Of a stretch of 64,000 nucleotides of DNA, positions 9,526-18,143 are shown one piece after another. Every line of letters starts with the position of its first letter. The stretch's first letter is position 1. The notes under the pieces are model-generated. The model saw only the letters and a list, made by a program, of their open reading frames with translations, was not told where the DNA came from and searched no databases. A program made the position numbers and the translations under genes. Source of the stretch: Acinetobacter sp. C26M (GTDB lineage: Bacteria > Pseudomonadota > Gammaproteobacteria > Pseudomonadales > Moraxellaceae); assembly GCF_023702675.1 (NCBI RefSeq), contig NZ_CP098478.1, forward strand, positions 620,001 to 684,000, in the 5' to 3' direction.

Positions 9526-10005
9526 ATGAAGAAGGCATTGCTGACTTCCTTTGTTTTTACCAGTATCTGCTTTGGATGTTCACAATCTAATGAGGCAAAA
9601 AATCAAAGCAATACACAAGCACAAAAGTCAGATGTACATTCAAATGAGCAACATTTCGTCAATAATCCTGAGTTTAAGGCATGGGTAGGGCATTATTCTG
9701 GAGTGGTGCCATGTGCGACATGCGTGACGAGCTGTGATGGTTGTTTAGGTACAGGCGTTGATCTCATAATCAAGGCGGATCAAACCTTTGTATTGGAACA
9801 AACTAATAATAATGATAATAGTCCAGCTAAAATTTATGCAGGGAAATTTAAGTTTCTGGATAATGACCAGTTAAAGATTCAGCTACAAGGTGTCCCTGCT
9901 CGGAATATGATTATGTTAGGTGATGAACTGACGGAAATCATTGATACAAAAACACAGCTGCCTTTTGATTCTTATGAAGAGTTCCAGTTAGCTAAAAAAG
10001 TTTAA
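9526..10005 (+). CDS. NlpE-like lipoprotein with four-cysteine motif
   Basis: The 159-residue product has a lipoprotein signal peptide (lipobox CFGC, about residue 18) and a polar Gln/Ser/Asn linker. An NlpE N-terminal-type barrel then begins with WVGHYSGVVPCATC. In typical NlpE proteins the strand carries one CxxC; here it expands to CATCVTSCDGC, a C-x2-C-x3-C-x2-C arrangement. The downstream segments FVLEQTNN, YAGKFKFLDNDQLKIQL and LGDEL fit the family pattern (colour-by-eye comparison, no search). NlpE of E. coli is an outer-membrane sensor for lipoprotein defects and surface contact; the role here may differ. It is transcribed divergently from the broken gene at its left. Confidence 0.7.
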   Translation: MKKALLTSFVFTSICFGCSQSNEAKNQSNTQAQKSDVHSNEQHFVNNPEFKAWVGHYSGVVPCATCVTSCDGCLGTGVDLIIKADQTFVLEQTNNNDNSPAKIYAGKFKFLDNDQLKIQLQGVPARNMIMLGDELTEIIDTKTQLPFDSYEEFQLAKKV

Positions 10006-10183
10006 CTTTGGTTATGTTCATATTGAAAGGGCATCGGTCATACTGAGCCGTGACACATTTTTAAAGATCGACAAATCCTGCCCTCAAGGGACATCAATTT
10101 TGGTTGCTTCTGGAAGATGTAATTGCGAAATTACGCTTGAGCATAACCATGAGTTTAAGTGGTTAAGCTCAAGTGATTGGTGA
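9992..10183 (+). pseudogene. Start-less coding fragment downstream of the NlpE-like gene
   Basis: A frame one base offset from the NlpE-like gene stays open from 9992 to a TGA at 10181-10183. It reads as protein-like sequence, for example YVHIERASVILSRDTFLKID, then KSCPQGTSILVASGRCNCE and a His/Trp-containing tail ending in SSSDW. There is no ATG or GTG early in the frame. It could be the 3' remnant of a lost gene or an alternative C-terminus reached by frameshift. The family is not recognised. The Cys and His spacing could suggest metal binding, but the fragment is too short to judge. Confidence 0.35.
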
Positions 10184-10215
10184 GACTTTTAGGTTATCGC
10201 AAGCTCAGTGGTGGT

Positions 10216-10242
10216 GGAACATAGCGTAATTCGCTATGTTCC
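10216..10242. repeat. Perfect 11-base inverted repeat downstream of dusA
   Basis: GGAACATAGCG and its exact complement CGCTATGTTCC are separated by 5 bases. No T tract follows on either strand, so it is not a classical intrinsic terminator, although it lies 32 bases beyond the dusA stop codon. A second imperfect inverted repeat (14-base arms, one mismatch) lies nearby at 10136-10173. Confidence 0.6.
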
Positions 10243-10273
10243 CATTCAGATAAGTTATGTTTAGAACATTGAG

Positions 10274-11278
10274 TTAGTTTTGATGCTCTTTTAAATAATC
10301 TTCAGTCCGTTGCATAGCGGTTTGAATATTTTGAATTGCATTTTCGATATCAGCAATCGTTTTGGCATTGCCACCGCTCAGTGCTTGACGCCATTTTCTT
10401 GCGCCAGGCAAGTTTTGGAATAAGCCTAGAATATGACGTGTGATAATTGAAAGTGGTGCGCCTTCAGCTACACGCTGATGAATATAAGGCATCATCTGTT
10501 GCATAAGATCAAAACGATCAGGCGCTTCCAGATTCCAAAGTTGGCCCATCTCAGCCAATAGGTACGGATTGTGATAGGCTTCACGACCAATCATCACCCC
10601 ATCAACATGCTGTAAATGTTGTTGTGTTTCTTCGAAGGTTTTGATGCCGCCGTTAATCTCAATGGTGAGGTGTGGACGTTCTTGCTTTAAGCGATAGACA
10701 TCGTCATAACGTAATGGCGGAACATCACGGTTTTCTTTAGGTGATAAACCTTGCAAGATGGCAATACGTGCATGCACGATAAAATGTGTACAACCCGTTG
10801 CCGCCACCGTATCGACAAAATGCAGCATTTCTTCATAAGACTGCATATCATCAATCCCAATACGATGTTTCACCGTCACAGGAATCGACACTACTTTTTG
10901 CATGCTGTGAATACATTCAGCCACCAGATTGGGTTCTGCCATTAGGCATGCACCAATCTTATTATTCTGCACACGGTCACTTGGGCAACCTACGTTTAAA
11001 TTGACTTCGTTATAGCCCCAGTCTTCAGCCATTTTGGTACATGTGGCTAAATCTTGCGGATTTGAGCCGCCAAGCTGTAAAACAATCGGATGTTCTTGTT
11101 GGTTGAAGTCGAGATGGCGATTGGCACCGCCATAAATAATCGCCCCCGTGGTCACCATTTCGGTATACAGCACCACATTAGGATTAAAAAGACGTGCAAA
11201 GAAACGATAGTCTTTTGTTGTCCAATCCATCATTGGCGCGACGGAAATACGTGGCTTTAATGATTCAAGTGGTTGCAT
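10274..11278 (-). CDS. dusA: tRNA-dihydrouridine(20/20a) synthase
   Basis: A flavoenzyme of 334 residues that reduces uridine 20/20a in the D-loop of tRNA using NADPH and FMN. The N-terminal ISVAPMMDWTTKDYRFFAR is the FMN-barrel opening typical of DusA. LNVGCPSDRVQ carries the catalytic Cys. KHRIGIDD and INGGIKTFEET follow in the expected order, and GREAYHNPYLLAEMG is near the C-terminus. The ATG at 11278 (MQPLESLKPR) is preferred because it gives the usual length of about 330; a TTG at 11305 would add nine residues without a better ribosome-binding site. It reads leftward away from the two-component genes. Confidence 0.95.
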   Translation of the reverse strand: MQPLESLKPRISVAPMMDWTTKDYRFFARLFNPNVVLYTEMVTTGAIIYGGANRHLDFNQQEHPIVLQLGGSNPQDLATCTKMAEDWGYNEVNLNVGCPSDRVQNNKIGACLMAEPNLVAECIHSMQKVVSIPVTVKHRIGIDDMQSYEEMLHFVDTVAATGCTHFIVHARIAILQGLSPKENRDVPPLRYDDVYRLKQERPHLTIEINGGIKTFEETQQHLQHVDGVMIGREAYHNPYLLAEMGQLWNLEAPDRFDLMQQMMPYIHQRVAEGAPLSIITRHILGLFQNLPGARKWRQALSGGNAKTIADIENAIQNIQTAMQRTEDYLKEHQN

Positions 11279-11761
11279 AAACAGATCTCGGATGTGGACA
11301 AGCAAAGAAAGGACAGCATTATACGAGTTTTGTGATCAATTCACCAATTATGCTCGGTATGGTTTAAATCTTAAAGAGCTTGGCTCTTTTGGCTAAGTTT
11401 CAATATCTCAGTGCTTATGCATCTAACTGTAGCTGCTATATTTTTATAATCTAATCATGACTCAACGTTTATATATCCCACAATAATACTATTCCTGTAT
11501 GTCATATCTCAAAAAATTAAACCTGAAAACTATAAAAATATTTGATTTATATTCATTTTAAATCCTATTTTTTATCCGAGAATAGCTGCCTGAAGATGAA
11601 GCAAAGAGTGCTGGTGTATGGCTTTTAGCTAATTCCGATGTAGTAAAAGAAATACAATTATGAACTGGACGATGTAGTAAAATTAGCATCGTAATTCATT
11701 GGTTTTTTTACATAAATTTATACTTTGACAAGATCTATCATATAAATATTAAAGGAAAGAT
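11279..11761. other. Intergenic region between dusA and the response regulator
   Basis: About 480 bases separate the divergent genes, enough for two promoters. A short hairpin (AAAGAGC, TTG, GCTCTTT; 11373-11389) lies in it. A frame at roughly 11590-11664 reads like the C-terminal end of a small protein (EDEAKSAGVWLLANSDVVKE, then a TGA), probably a remnant. A 13-base direct repeat CGATGTAGTAAAA occurs at 11636 and 11670. TTGACA at 11725-11730 lies upstream of the regulator, but no well-spaced -10 box goes with it. Confidence 0.4.
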
Positions 11762-12397
11762 ATGCACAACGCAGTGATTGTAGACGATCATCCCGTTGCA
11801 CGGTTGGCTGTTCGAATGCTCTTAGAAAAAGAAGGCATGACCGTGGTTGCAGAAACGGGTGATGGTTTGGATGCAGTTTCTTTAATAAAACAGCTTGGGC
11901 CTGATTTAGTTGTAATTGATATTGATATGCCGTCTTTAAATGGTATTGAGGTTGTTCAGCGCTTGCGTAAAACGGGTTACCAAGGCGGTATGTTGATGCT
12001 CAGTGGCAAGGATGATGATCATTATATTAAGCGTTGTGCTAGTGTTGGTGCCGATGGATTTATTAGTAAGAAAAATCAGCTTGTTGAATTTCATGATGCG
12101 ATTCGTGCGTTAAGAGGAGGTTATGGCTATTTCCCTCGCGTGCTTGCTCGTCTTCACGCTGCTGATGCAACATTGAGTAATGATGATACTGAAAAGAATA
12201 AAATTGCGGAGCTTTCACCCAAAGAATTACAAGTGCTGCTTTATTTAGCTAAAGGTGAGAAAGTGATTGATATCGGGGTGCTCATGCATATCAGTGATAA
12301 AACAGTGAGTACCTATAAGAGTCGCATGATGCAAAAGCTTGAGCTGAAAAATATGATGGAACTGTATGACTTTGCCCAACGTAATCATCTGGACTAA
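11762..12397 (+). CDS. LuxR-family response regulator, BvgA/EvgA-type
   Basis: The 211 residues comprise a receiver domain (about 1-120) and a LuxR/NarL-type helix-turn-helix (about 145-205). Asp8/Asp9 and the phospho-acceptor Asp53 in LVVIDIDMPS are visible, followed by the switch Ser in MLSGKD and the Lys of ISKKNQ. The DNA-binding part opens with ELSPKELQVLLYLAKGEKVI and continues to ISDKTVSTYKSRMMQKL. It is followed after only 8 bases by a BvgS/EvgS-like hybrid kinase, the expected phospho-donor. AAGGA lies five bases before the ATG. DNA targets are unknown. The pair resembles BvgAS and EvgAS in architecture, but orthology to either is not shown. Confidence 0.9.
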   Translation: MHNAVIVDDHPVARLAVRMLLEKEGMTVVAETGDGLDAVSLIKQLGPDLVVIDIDMPSLNGIEVVQRLRKTGYQGGMLMLSGKDDDHYIKRCASVGADGFISKKNQLVEFHDAIRALRGGYGYFPRVLARLHAADATLSNDDTEKNKIAELSPKELQVLLYLAKGEKVIDIGVLMHISDKTVSTYKSRMMQKLELKNMMELYDFAQRNHLD

Positions 12398-12405
12398 GGA
12401 ATCAT

Positions 12406-15400
12406 ATGCCAAAACTGTGGATATTTGGTTATTTAGTCTTCTGTCTTTTCTGCAGTGCTGTACGGGCAGAGTCGCCGCAACTGATGAAAGTTTTCAGTCG
12501 GGAAGCACCGATCCAACTTGAATTTGAATTACACGATAAAGACTGGCGTTCGTTAGGGAAAAAACAAGAAATAAAAGTAGCTGTTTATGACCCTAAAAAT
12601 CCACCTTTTGCTTTGTTATTAGAACCCGATATTTTTGAAGGTATTGCAGCTGATTATACCTTGTTAATCGCCCATTCTTTAGGCGTTCGCGTTAAGGTTC
12701 TACGCTATTCTGATCGAGATGCTGCAATTGATGGGTTGAATCAAGGGCAGGTCGATATGCTGGTTGACTATGCCAACGATATTACTGACGAAGCACATTT
12801 TAAAGCAAGTATTCCTTTTACTCCTGATGCAATTGCATTGGTTAGCCGAGAAGAAGTTCTAACACGGAATTTAAAAAAACCTCAGAAGATACGGATCGCT
12901 TTGCTGAATGATTCTTTATCTGATGAATGGGTTGCAAAATATTATCCTCAAGCAAAGACAGTGCGTTATGCCTCACCTGCAACAGCATTATCATCTGTCG
13001 CTTTCGGAAATAACGATTATTTTATAGGTAGCTTTGCTACCGTTAGTTATTTAGTCGAACGAAATTACGATAATTTGTTATCGATCGCTGAAATCCTGTC
13101 AACCGAAGAAACTGGACCGCATTTTTTATTTAGAACAGATGAGAATGTGTTACAGCACACAGTAAATACTGTTTTGGCGGCGATTCCTCCTGCACAGCGA
13201 AAAGCGATTTCACATCACTGGAGTTCAGGGTCTGATTTATGGGAATTCCAGTCACGCTTGGCACTCACCGAGCGGGAACAGCGCTGGTTAGACCAAAATC
13301 GTGAAGTACGCGTTGTTATTAATCCGCTCTATGCACCATTTACCATGCTTGATGCAAACGGACAATTTTATGGGATTAGTGCGGATGTCCTACGTTTGAT
13401 TCATTTACGCACAGGCTTGCATTTTAAGGCTGTTGAGGCAGATAACGTTGCTGAGATGTTTCAGAAGGTTAGCCAAAATGAAGGGGATATCATTGCTGCA
13501 ATGAGTTACAGTGACGAACGAGATAAACAACTTATCTTTACTCGCCCTTACATTCAACCTCCTTTTGTCTTGATCGTCAAAAATAGCACTACAGCACCGA
13601 AAGGATTATCGGATGTTAAAAGCTTGGCAATTACGCCAGGTAACTCCTTGTGGGAATGGATAAAAATACAATATCCGCATATTAAATTGGTAAAAGCTGA
13701 AAATGCCAGTTTGGCAATGCAGTGGGTTAAAGAGAAAAAAGTAGATGGTGCTGTACATAATCTGATTGGCGCCAATTATATGATTGATAGTTATTTCCGT
13801 AATGAACTTAAGATTGCCTCTCGAATCGGAGATAACCTTTCACATATATCCTTTGCTGTACAACGGGATGAACCTGAACTTTATAGTATTCTAAACAAGG
13901 CTTTAGCAGATATCTCTCCTCGAGATATTTCAATGATTGCGTACAAGTGGCAAGGAACGCCTACGGTCAAATTAAATACATGGACAGTATATCGTTGGGA
14001 GTTTTATTGGCTGGCTGGGATTTTTGTTGCTTTGGTTCTGATTTCTTTGAGTTGGAATTACTACTTACGTCAAAAAATGAGTAAACGTAAAAAAGCACAA
14101 ATAAAGTTAAAGGAACAGGTCAAATTTAGAGAAACATTATTTAATAGTATGTTGGTACCCGTCTACGTGGTTGATCGAGAAGGAAATATTCTAAGCCGCA
14201 ATCAGGCTTGGGAGGATTTTTTTAAGTTAGACATAAAGTCTTTAGATAAATTGGCACTTAATTCATCGTCACACCCACTCGCAATCGTATATTCGACGTT
14301 AAAAGAGATGCTTAATGATTCATATGGCTCACCGCTATTAAGACATCGTTATAATATTAAAAATGGTGATGAGATGTGTGTAATCATCCATCAGGCAGTT
14401 CCGTATAAGGGGTTAAATGGAGAAATTGTTGGATTTATTTGTAGTTGGCAGGATATTACCGAGCACGAGGCATTGTTACTCGAACTGTCATCTGCACGAG
14501 AAAGGGCAGAACAGGCAAATCGAACTAAAAGTACATTTCTAGCGACAATGAGTCATGAGATACGAACGCCAATTAGTGCCATTATTGGTCTACTTGAACT
14601 TACGGTGACCAATAAAACGTTTACTAAAAATGATATGGAAGCGGTACAGGTTGCCTATGAGTCAGCTAAATCGCTCATGGATTTAATCGGTGAAATTCTA
14701 GATATGGCTAAAATTGAGTCTGGAGAGCTTGAATTAGCCCCCAAATGGACTGATTTTGATGAGTTAGTGCGACCTATTGTCAGAGTGTTTGAAGGATTGG
14801 CGCGGCAAAAGAATCTGACTTTATATAGTCATATTGATGCTCGGCATCCAGATGAAATATTTATTGATCCGATGCGTGTGCATCAGGTGCTGTCTAATTT
14901 AATTAGCAATGCAATCAAATTTACTGAGCAAGGTTCCATTGAAATTGGGATGAAATGTTTACGTAAGAAAGATCAGCATATGATTCTGGAGTTGGTTGTT
15001 TCTGATACTGGTGTTGGGATTGCAGAAGAAGATCAAGGGCAAATATTTACACCGTATAAGCAATCTGATGCTGGAAAAATGCAAGTTGGTACTGGATTGG
15101 GCCTAGCGATATGTATGCAATTGGTCAAAATGATGGGTGGCGTAATCACTCTACGCAGTGAGCAAGGAAAAGGAACGCATATTACGGTACATTTGCCTGT
15201 TGAGCATCGGCAATTTCAGCCTGCATCGACTGAGAGTATTACGACGATCATAGATCGTATGCAACCATTGAAAATTCTTGCTGTGGATGATCATCCTGCG
15301 AATCGATTATTACTCAAGTCACAACTCACACGCTTAGGGCATTTTGTTGTAGAGGCTGAGAATGGAGAGCAAGCCTTACAATTATGGCGTAAAAATGATT

Positions 15401-16023
15401 TGGATTTGGTGATTACTGATTGCAATATGCCCGTTATGGATGGAATCACTTTGACACGTTTGTTGCGTCAGGAAACAGCCAGACCAGTGACAATTTTTGG
15501 ACTCACCGCAAATGCTCAAGCTGAAGAGCGGGCGCGTTATTTGGCCGCGGGTATGGATGATTGTCTGTTTAAACCATTGCAGTTAGCACAGTTAGAAGCA
15601 CTTTTAAATAAAGTGGTTCGCCGTGTCATTCAAAATAAACCCACACAGAAGCAATTAGGGAGTTTGGTTGACTTAAGTGCTCTGCGTCATTTAGTGAATG
15701 ATAATACGGAGTTGTTACAGCAGCTGTTACTGACGACACGAAATGAAAATGTTAAAGATATACAACAGGTCCGTTTATGCATCGAAAAGCAGGATAATGC
15801 GGGATTAGCTCGATGTTTTCATCGTATTGCTGGTGCGGCACAGATTCTAGGTGCATCTGATGTAGAAAGACATTGTCGCGAACTAGAAAGTTATGCTGAA
15901 AATGTTGCATATTCTGAATCGCTTAGACAAAAATCCGAGCAAGTATTAGAGCTTGTTACGCAGCTCAATGATGCAATAGATGATTTTCTGATTAATGAAA
16001 AACCTGATGAAGGACTGATTTAA
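12406..16023 (+). CDS. BvgS/EvgS-like hybrid sensor histidine kinase
   Basis: A multidomain inner-membrane sensor of 1205 residues. In order: signal peptide (1-21, cleavage after VRA), two periplasmic Venus-flytrap domains of the SBP_bac_3 type (about 55-270 and 300-515), one membrane helix (about 533-552), a linker, a PAS domain (about 572-690), HisKA with His717 (SHEIRTP), HATPase (NAIKFT, DTGVGI, GTGLGL), a receiver with Asp1005 (ITDCNMP) and a C-terminal HPt with His1139 (CFHRIAGAAQ). All four phosphorelay residues are intact. This is the BvgS layout, where ligand binding to the flytraps or redox/temperature cues set kinase state. The partner is the LuxR-type regulator just upstream. Ligand unknown. 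The 3' end is followed by a hairpin without a T tract. Confidence 0.93.
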   Translation: MPKLWIFGYLVFCLFCSAVRAESPQLMKVFSREAPIQLEFELHDKDWRSLGKKQEIKVAVYDPKNPPFALLLEPDIFEGIAADYTLLIAHSLGVRVKVLRYSDRDAAIDGLNQGQVDMLVDYANDITDEAHFKASIPFTPDAIALVSREEVLTRNLKKPQKIRIALLNDSLSDEWVAKYYPQAKTVRYASPATALSSVAFGNNDYFIGSFATVSYLVERNYDNLLSIAEILSTEETGPHFLFRTDENVLQHTVNTVLAAIPPAQRKAISHHWSSGSDLWEFQSRLALTEREQRWLDQNREVRVVINPLYAPFTMLDANGQFYGISADVLRLIHLRTGLHFKAVEADNVAEMFQKVSQNEGDIIAAMSYSDERDKQLIFTRPYIQPPFVLIVKNSTTAPKGLSDVKSLAITPGNSLWEWIKIQYPHIKLVKAENASLAMQWVKEKKVDGAVHNLIGANYMIDSYFRNELKIASRIGDNLSHISFAVQRDEPELYSILNKALADISPRDISMIAYKWQGTPTVKLNTWTVYRWEFYWLAGIFVALVLISLSWNYYLRQKMSKRKKAQIKLKEQVKFRETLFNSMLVPVYVVDREGNILSRNQAWEDFFKLDIKSLDKLALNSSSHPLAIVYSTLKEMLNDSYGSPLLRHRYNIKNGDEMCVIIHQAVPYKGLNGEIVGFICSWQDITEHEALLLELSSARERAEQANRTKSTFLATMSHEIRTPISAIIGLLELTVTNKTFTKNDMEAVQVAYESAKSLMDLIGEILDMAKIESGELELAPKWTDFDELVRPIVRVFEGLARQKNLTLYSHIDARHPDEIFIDPMRVHQVLSNLISNAIKFTEQGSIEIGMKCLRKKDQHMILELVVSDTGVGIAEEDQGQIFTPYKQSDAGKMQVGTGLGLAICMQLVKMMGGVITLRSEQGKGTHITVHLPVEHRQFQPASTESITTIIDRMQPLKILAVDDHPANRLLLKSQLTRLGHFVVEAENGEQALQLWRKNDLDLVITDCNMPVMDGITLTRLLRQETARPVTIFGLTANAQAEERARYLAAGMDDCLFKPLQLAQLEALLNKVVRRVIQNKPTQKQLGSLVDLSALRHLVNDNTELLQQLLLTTRNENVKDIQQVRLCIEKQDNAGLARCFHRIAGAAQILGASDVERHCRELESYAENVAYSESLRQKSEQVLELVTQLNDAIDDFLINEKPDEGLI

Positions 16024-16028
16024 AGATG

Positions 16029-16050
16029 GATTCAGTTGTATAACTGAATC
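16029..16050 (+). terminator. Hairpin after the hybrid kinase gene
   Basis: GATTCAGTT and AACTGAATC form a perfect 9-base stem with a GTAT loop, six bases after the stop codon. It lacks the T tract of a classic terminator, so termination may be weak or the hairpin may serve as 3' end protection. Confidence 0.45.
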
Positions 16051-16446
16051 TATGCATCAGATACATCGATAAGAGTCAATTGAGTGACTGTATTCAATGA
16101 TATTTAAAGGGATATAACTGTCATATTTTTCTAGATATTTTTGGTTTTTTTATAAGATGCTGTTTTATATTGATAAAAATAAATATTTGTATGTATGGTG
16201 GTATGCTGAAAATTAAAAAATTACTCTAATAGCTTCTACATATCCCAGTTTGTAGTCGAAGCCCTACAGTGAAATCATTATTGCACTACGTGATTTACAT
16301 CATCGGATGATATATCTCCTCATTTAACCTATTCATAATTTTACTCTTAGTAATGGGGTAGGCATAATCTAACAACCTAATCTATTGCTTCGGGTCGCAC
16401 ATTAGTGCCGTTCAGAAATTCATAGCTAAAATTTCGAGATGCAATA
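16051..16446. other. Intergenic region, no gene seen
   Basis: About 400 AT-rich bases between the hybrid kinase and the 94-residue protein. No convincing ORF, tRNA or terminator was seen; a non-coding RNA cannot be excluded by eye. Confidence 0.4.
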
Positions 16447-16731
16447 ATGGAAAAGTGGGTCTGTAAAGAATGTGGTTTATATCAAAGAGCTAATCATAAA
16501 AAGATTAAGGCTGGACAGCGAGTTTATTTTTATAAAAATAAAAATCATATCAATCGATTTTTTGAACAAGTCGAGAGTAATGTAATTAGAGGTGTCGTTT
16601 TAAATAAGCGTGGCAATCTTATTACTGTATTAGCAAGTGGAAAGGTATCAAAAGTGCTGAATATTGATGTCTATCCAGAATGCGCTCCAATGCATTTTAT
16701 TTATAATATGTTTGGTACTTGCGAATGCTAA
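16447..16731 (+). CDS. Small hypothetical protein with possible zinc ribbon
   Basis: The product has 94 residues. The N-terminus has CKECGL (a C-x2-C pair at residues 5 and 8) and the C-terminus ends in GTCEC (another closely spaced pair), so two cysteine pairs bracket a basic, beta-rich centre (IKAGQRVYFYKNKNHI, IRGVVLNKRGNLITVLASGK). This is consistent with a zinc-ribbon-like fold around an SH3-like barrel, but I recognise no family. It has no signal peptide. The gene is AT-rich and isolated between two long gene-free stretches. The ATG at 16447 lacks a clear ribosome-binding site (only GAGAT upstream). Confidence 0.55.
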   Translation: MEKWVCKECGLYQRANHKKIKAGQRVYFYKNKNHINRFFEQVESNVIRGVVLNKRGNLITVLASGKVSKVLNIDVYPECAPMHFIYNMFGTCEC

Positions 16732-16889
16732 TTTATCTTTTAAATAGAAATATTCCCAATTTATCTTTGCTATTTATTATAACTTACGCGTCATAGCCAT
16801 AGATTGGCTCCATGAGGTTGCAGAAGAGCTTTCTGATTTTAATTCACACATGATAATAATTTGAATCTTGATATCTATTTACAACGGCG

Positions 16890-16921
16890 CTCATCTCTAA
16901 AGCTGAGTTTTTAGAGATGAG
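16890..16921. terminator. 12-base inverted repeat between the small protein and MFS genes
   Basis: CTCATCTCTAAA and TTTAGAGATGAG form a perfect stem around 8 bases, ten bases from the stop codon of the leftward MFS gene. No T tract follows, so it is only a possible terminator. The bases just before it, about 16780-16863, contain a short protein-like frame (IAIDWLHEVAEELSDFNS) with no start, possibly a gene remnant. Confidence 0.45.
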
Positions 16922-16930
16922 GATTAGTAT

Positions 16931-18124
16931 TCATGAACTTAGGATGCTATTTCTCTTCGTCAAAAGGTAATCAAACAAGCTAAACAACATACAGGCAAAG
17001 ACTAGACTGATTCCAGCCAAACAAGTCATGCTCCAGCCGCCGTGATTCCAAGCAAAAATACCAAGTGCTGAACCACATGCTCCACCAGTAAAATAGGTAG
17101 TCATATAAATCGCATTGATACGAGACTTCGCATCAGGACGTAAACGGAAAATCACACTTTGGTTACTGGTATGGACTAAGGCGAGAGCCAATTGGATGAG
17201 TGCAAAGCCGAGAATATAACTTAACAAGAGGCTTTGTCCGAAATAGAAACAAATCCAACTCACGATAAATAAGCCACAGCCGATCCAAGTCAATTGGCTG
17301 GTATAACCTTGGTCAGCATATTTACCGACATACTGCGTAGAGAGCGCGCCAAAGATCCCAACCAAAGGTACCATACCAATTAAAAGATCTTGAAGATGAT
17401 GTGCTGAAGTTAGCAGTAGGGCAATCGTAGAATATAAAATACTGACTGCCGCAAAAGCAAAGCCGCCCGCAAGTGCACGTAAAACTAAACGTTTTTCTTG
17501 CTTTAACAGTTGTGCCATTGAAGCGAAGACTTGGCCATAATTCATTTTCATGCGCATGGCATAAGGTAAACGGCTTTTTAAGGCATAAGCCAAAATCAAC
17601 ATTAATATGCCGCTGACCACATAAATCACTTTCCAGTGAAATAAATTCGAAAATAAGCCTGCCAGACTGGTTGAAAGTAAAATACCTACCAGCAATCCAC
17701 TCATTAAAAAGCCAATTACTTCACCTGTTTTTTCTGGTTTTACGGTCATGGTTGCGAGGGGAATCAACACTTGTGCAGCAACTGAGAATAGTCCAGCCAT
17801 GACCGTACCGAGCCAAAGCATAGGTAAGTTGATAGAGAAGGCACTAATAAATAGGCCAACAGCACATAACACCATCAATAAGGGAATGAATTTAGTCTTA
17901 TTGACTACATCGCCCATTGGCACAATAAACAGCAAACCCAATGCATAAGAGACTTGGGCAAAAGTTACAGTTAGTGCAGCTTGACCTTCAGTCACGGCAA
18001 AGTACTGTTGAATGGAGTGAATGAGCGGTTGACTATAATAGTTGGCACCCGCACACAAACCACATGCTGCAGCCATAAACCAGAGTAAGGTTTTATTTTG
18101 ACTAATATCTTTAGGGGCAGACAT
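16931..18124 (-). CDS. MFS transporter
   Basis: The 397-residue membrane protein has about 12 hydrophobic segments. Early features include WFMAAACGLCAGANYYSQPL in segment 1 and GDVVNKTKFIPLLM after segment 2, the usual position of the MFS loop 2-3 motif. The general look is of a drug/metabolite efflux MFS protein, but the substrate is not predictable. The ATG at 18124 is chosen because AGAG lies upstream and because an earlier start at 18169 would overlap the preceding gene. It lies 19 bases downstream of a RidA-like gene on the same strand, so the two form a likely operon. Confidence 0.85.
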   Translation of the reverse strand: MSAPKDISQNKTLLWFMAAACGLCAGANYYSQPLIHSIQQYFAVTEGQAALTVTFAQVSYALGLLFIVPMGDVVNKTKFIPLLMVLCAVGLFISAFSINLPMLWLGTVMAGLFSVAAQVLIPLATMTVKPEKTGEVIGFLMSGLLVGILLSTSLAGLFSNLFHWKVIYVVSGILMLILAYALKSRLPYAMRMKMNYGQVFASMAQLLKQEKRLVLRALAGGFAFAAVSILYSTIALLLTSAHHLQDLLIGMVPLVGIFGALSTQYVGKYADQGYTSQLTWIGCGLFIVSWICFYFGQSLLLSYILGFALIQLALALVHTSNQSVIFRLRPDAKSRINAIYMTTYFTGGACGSALGIFAWNHGGWSMTCLAGISLVFACMLFSLFDYLLTKRNSILSS

Positions 18125-18143
18125 AATTTTCTCTATTGCTGGT

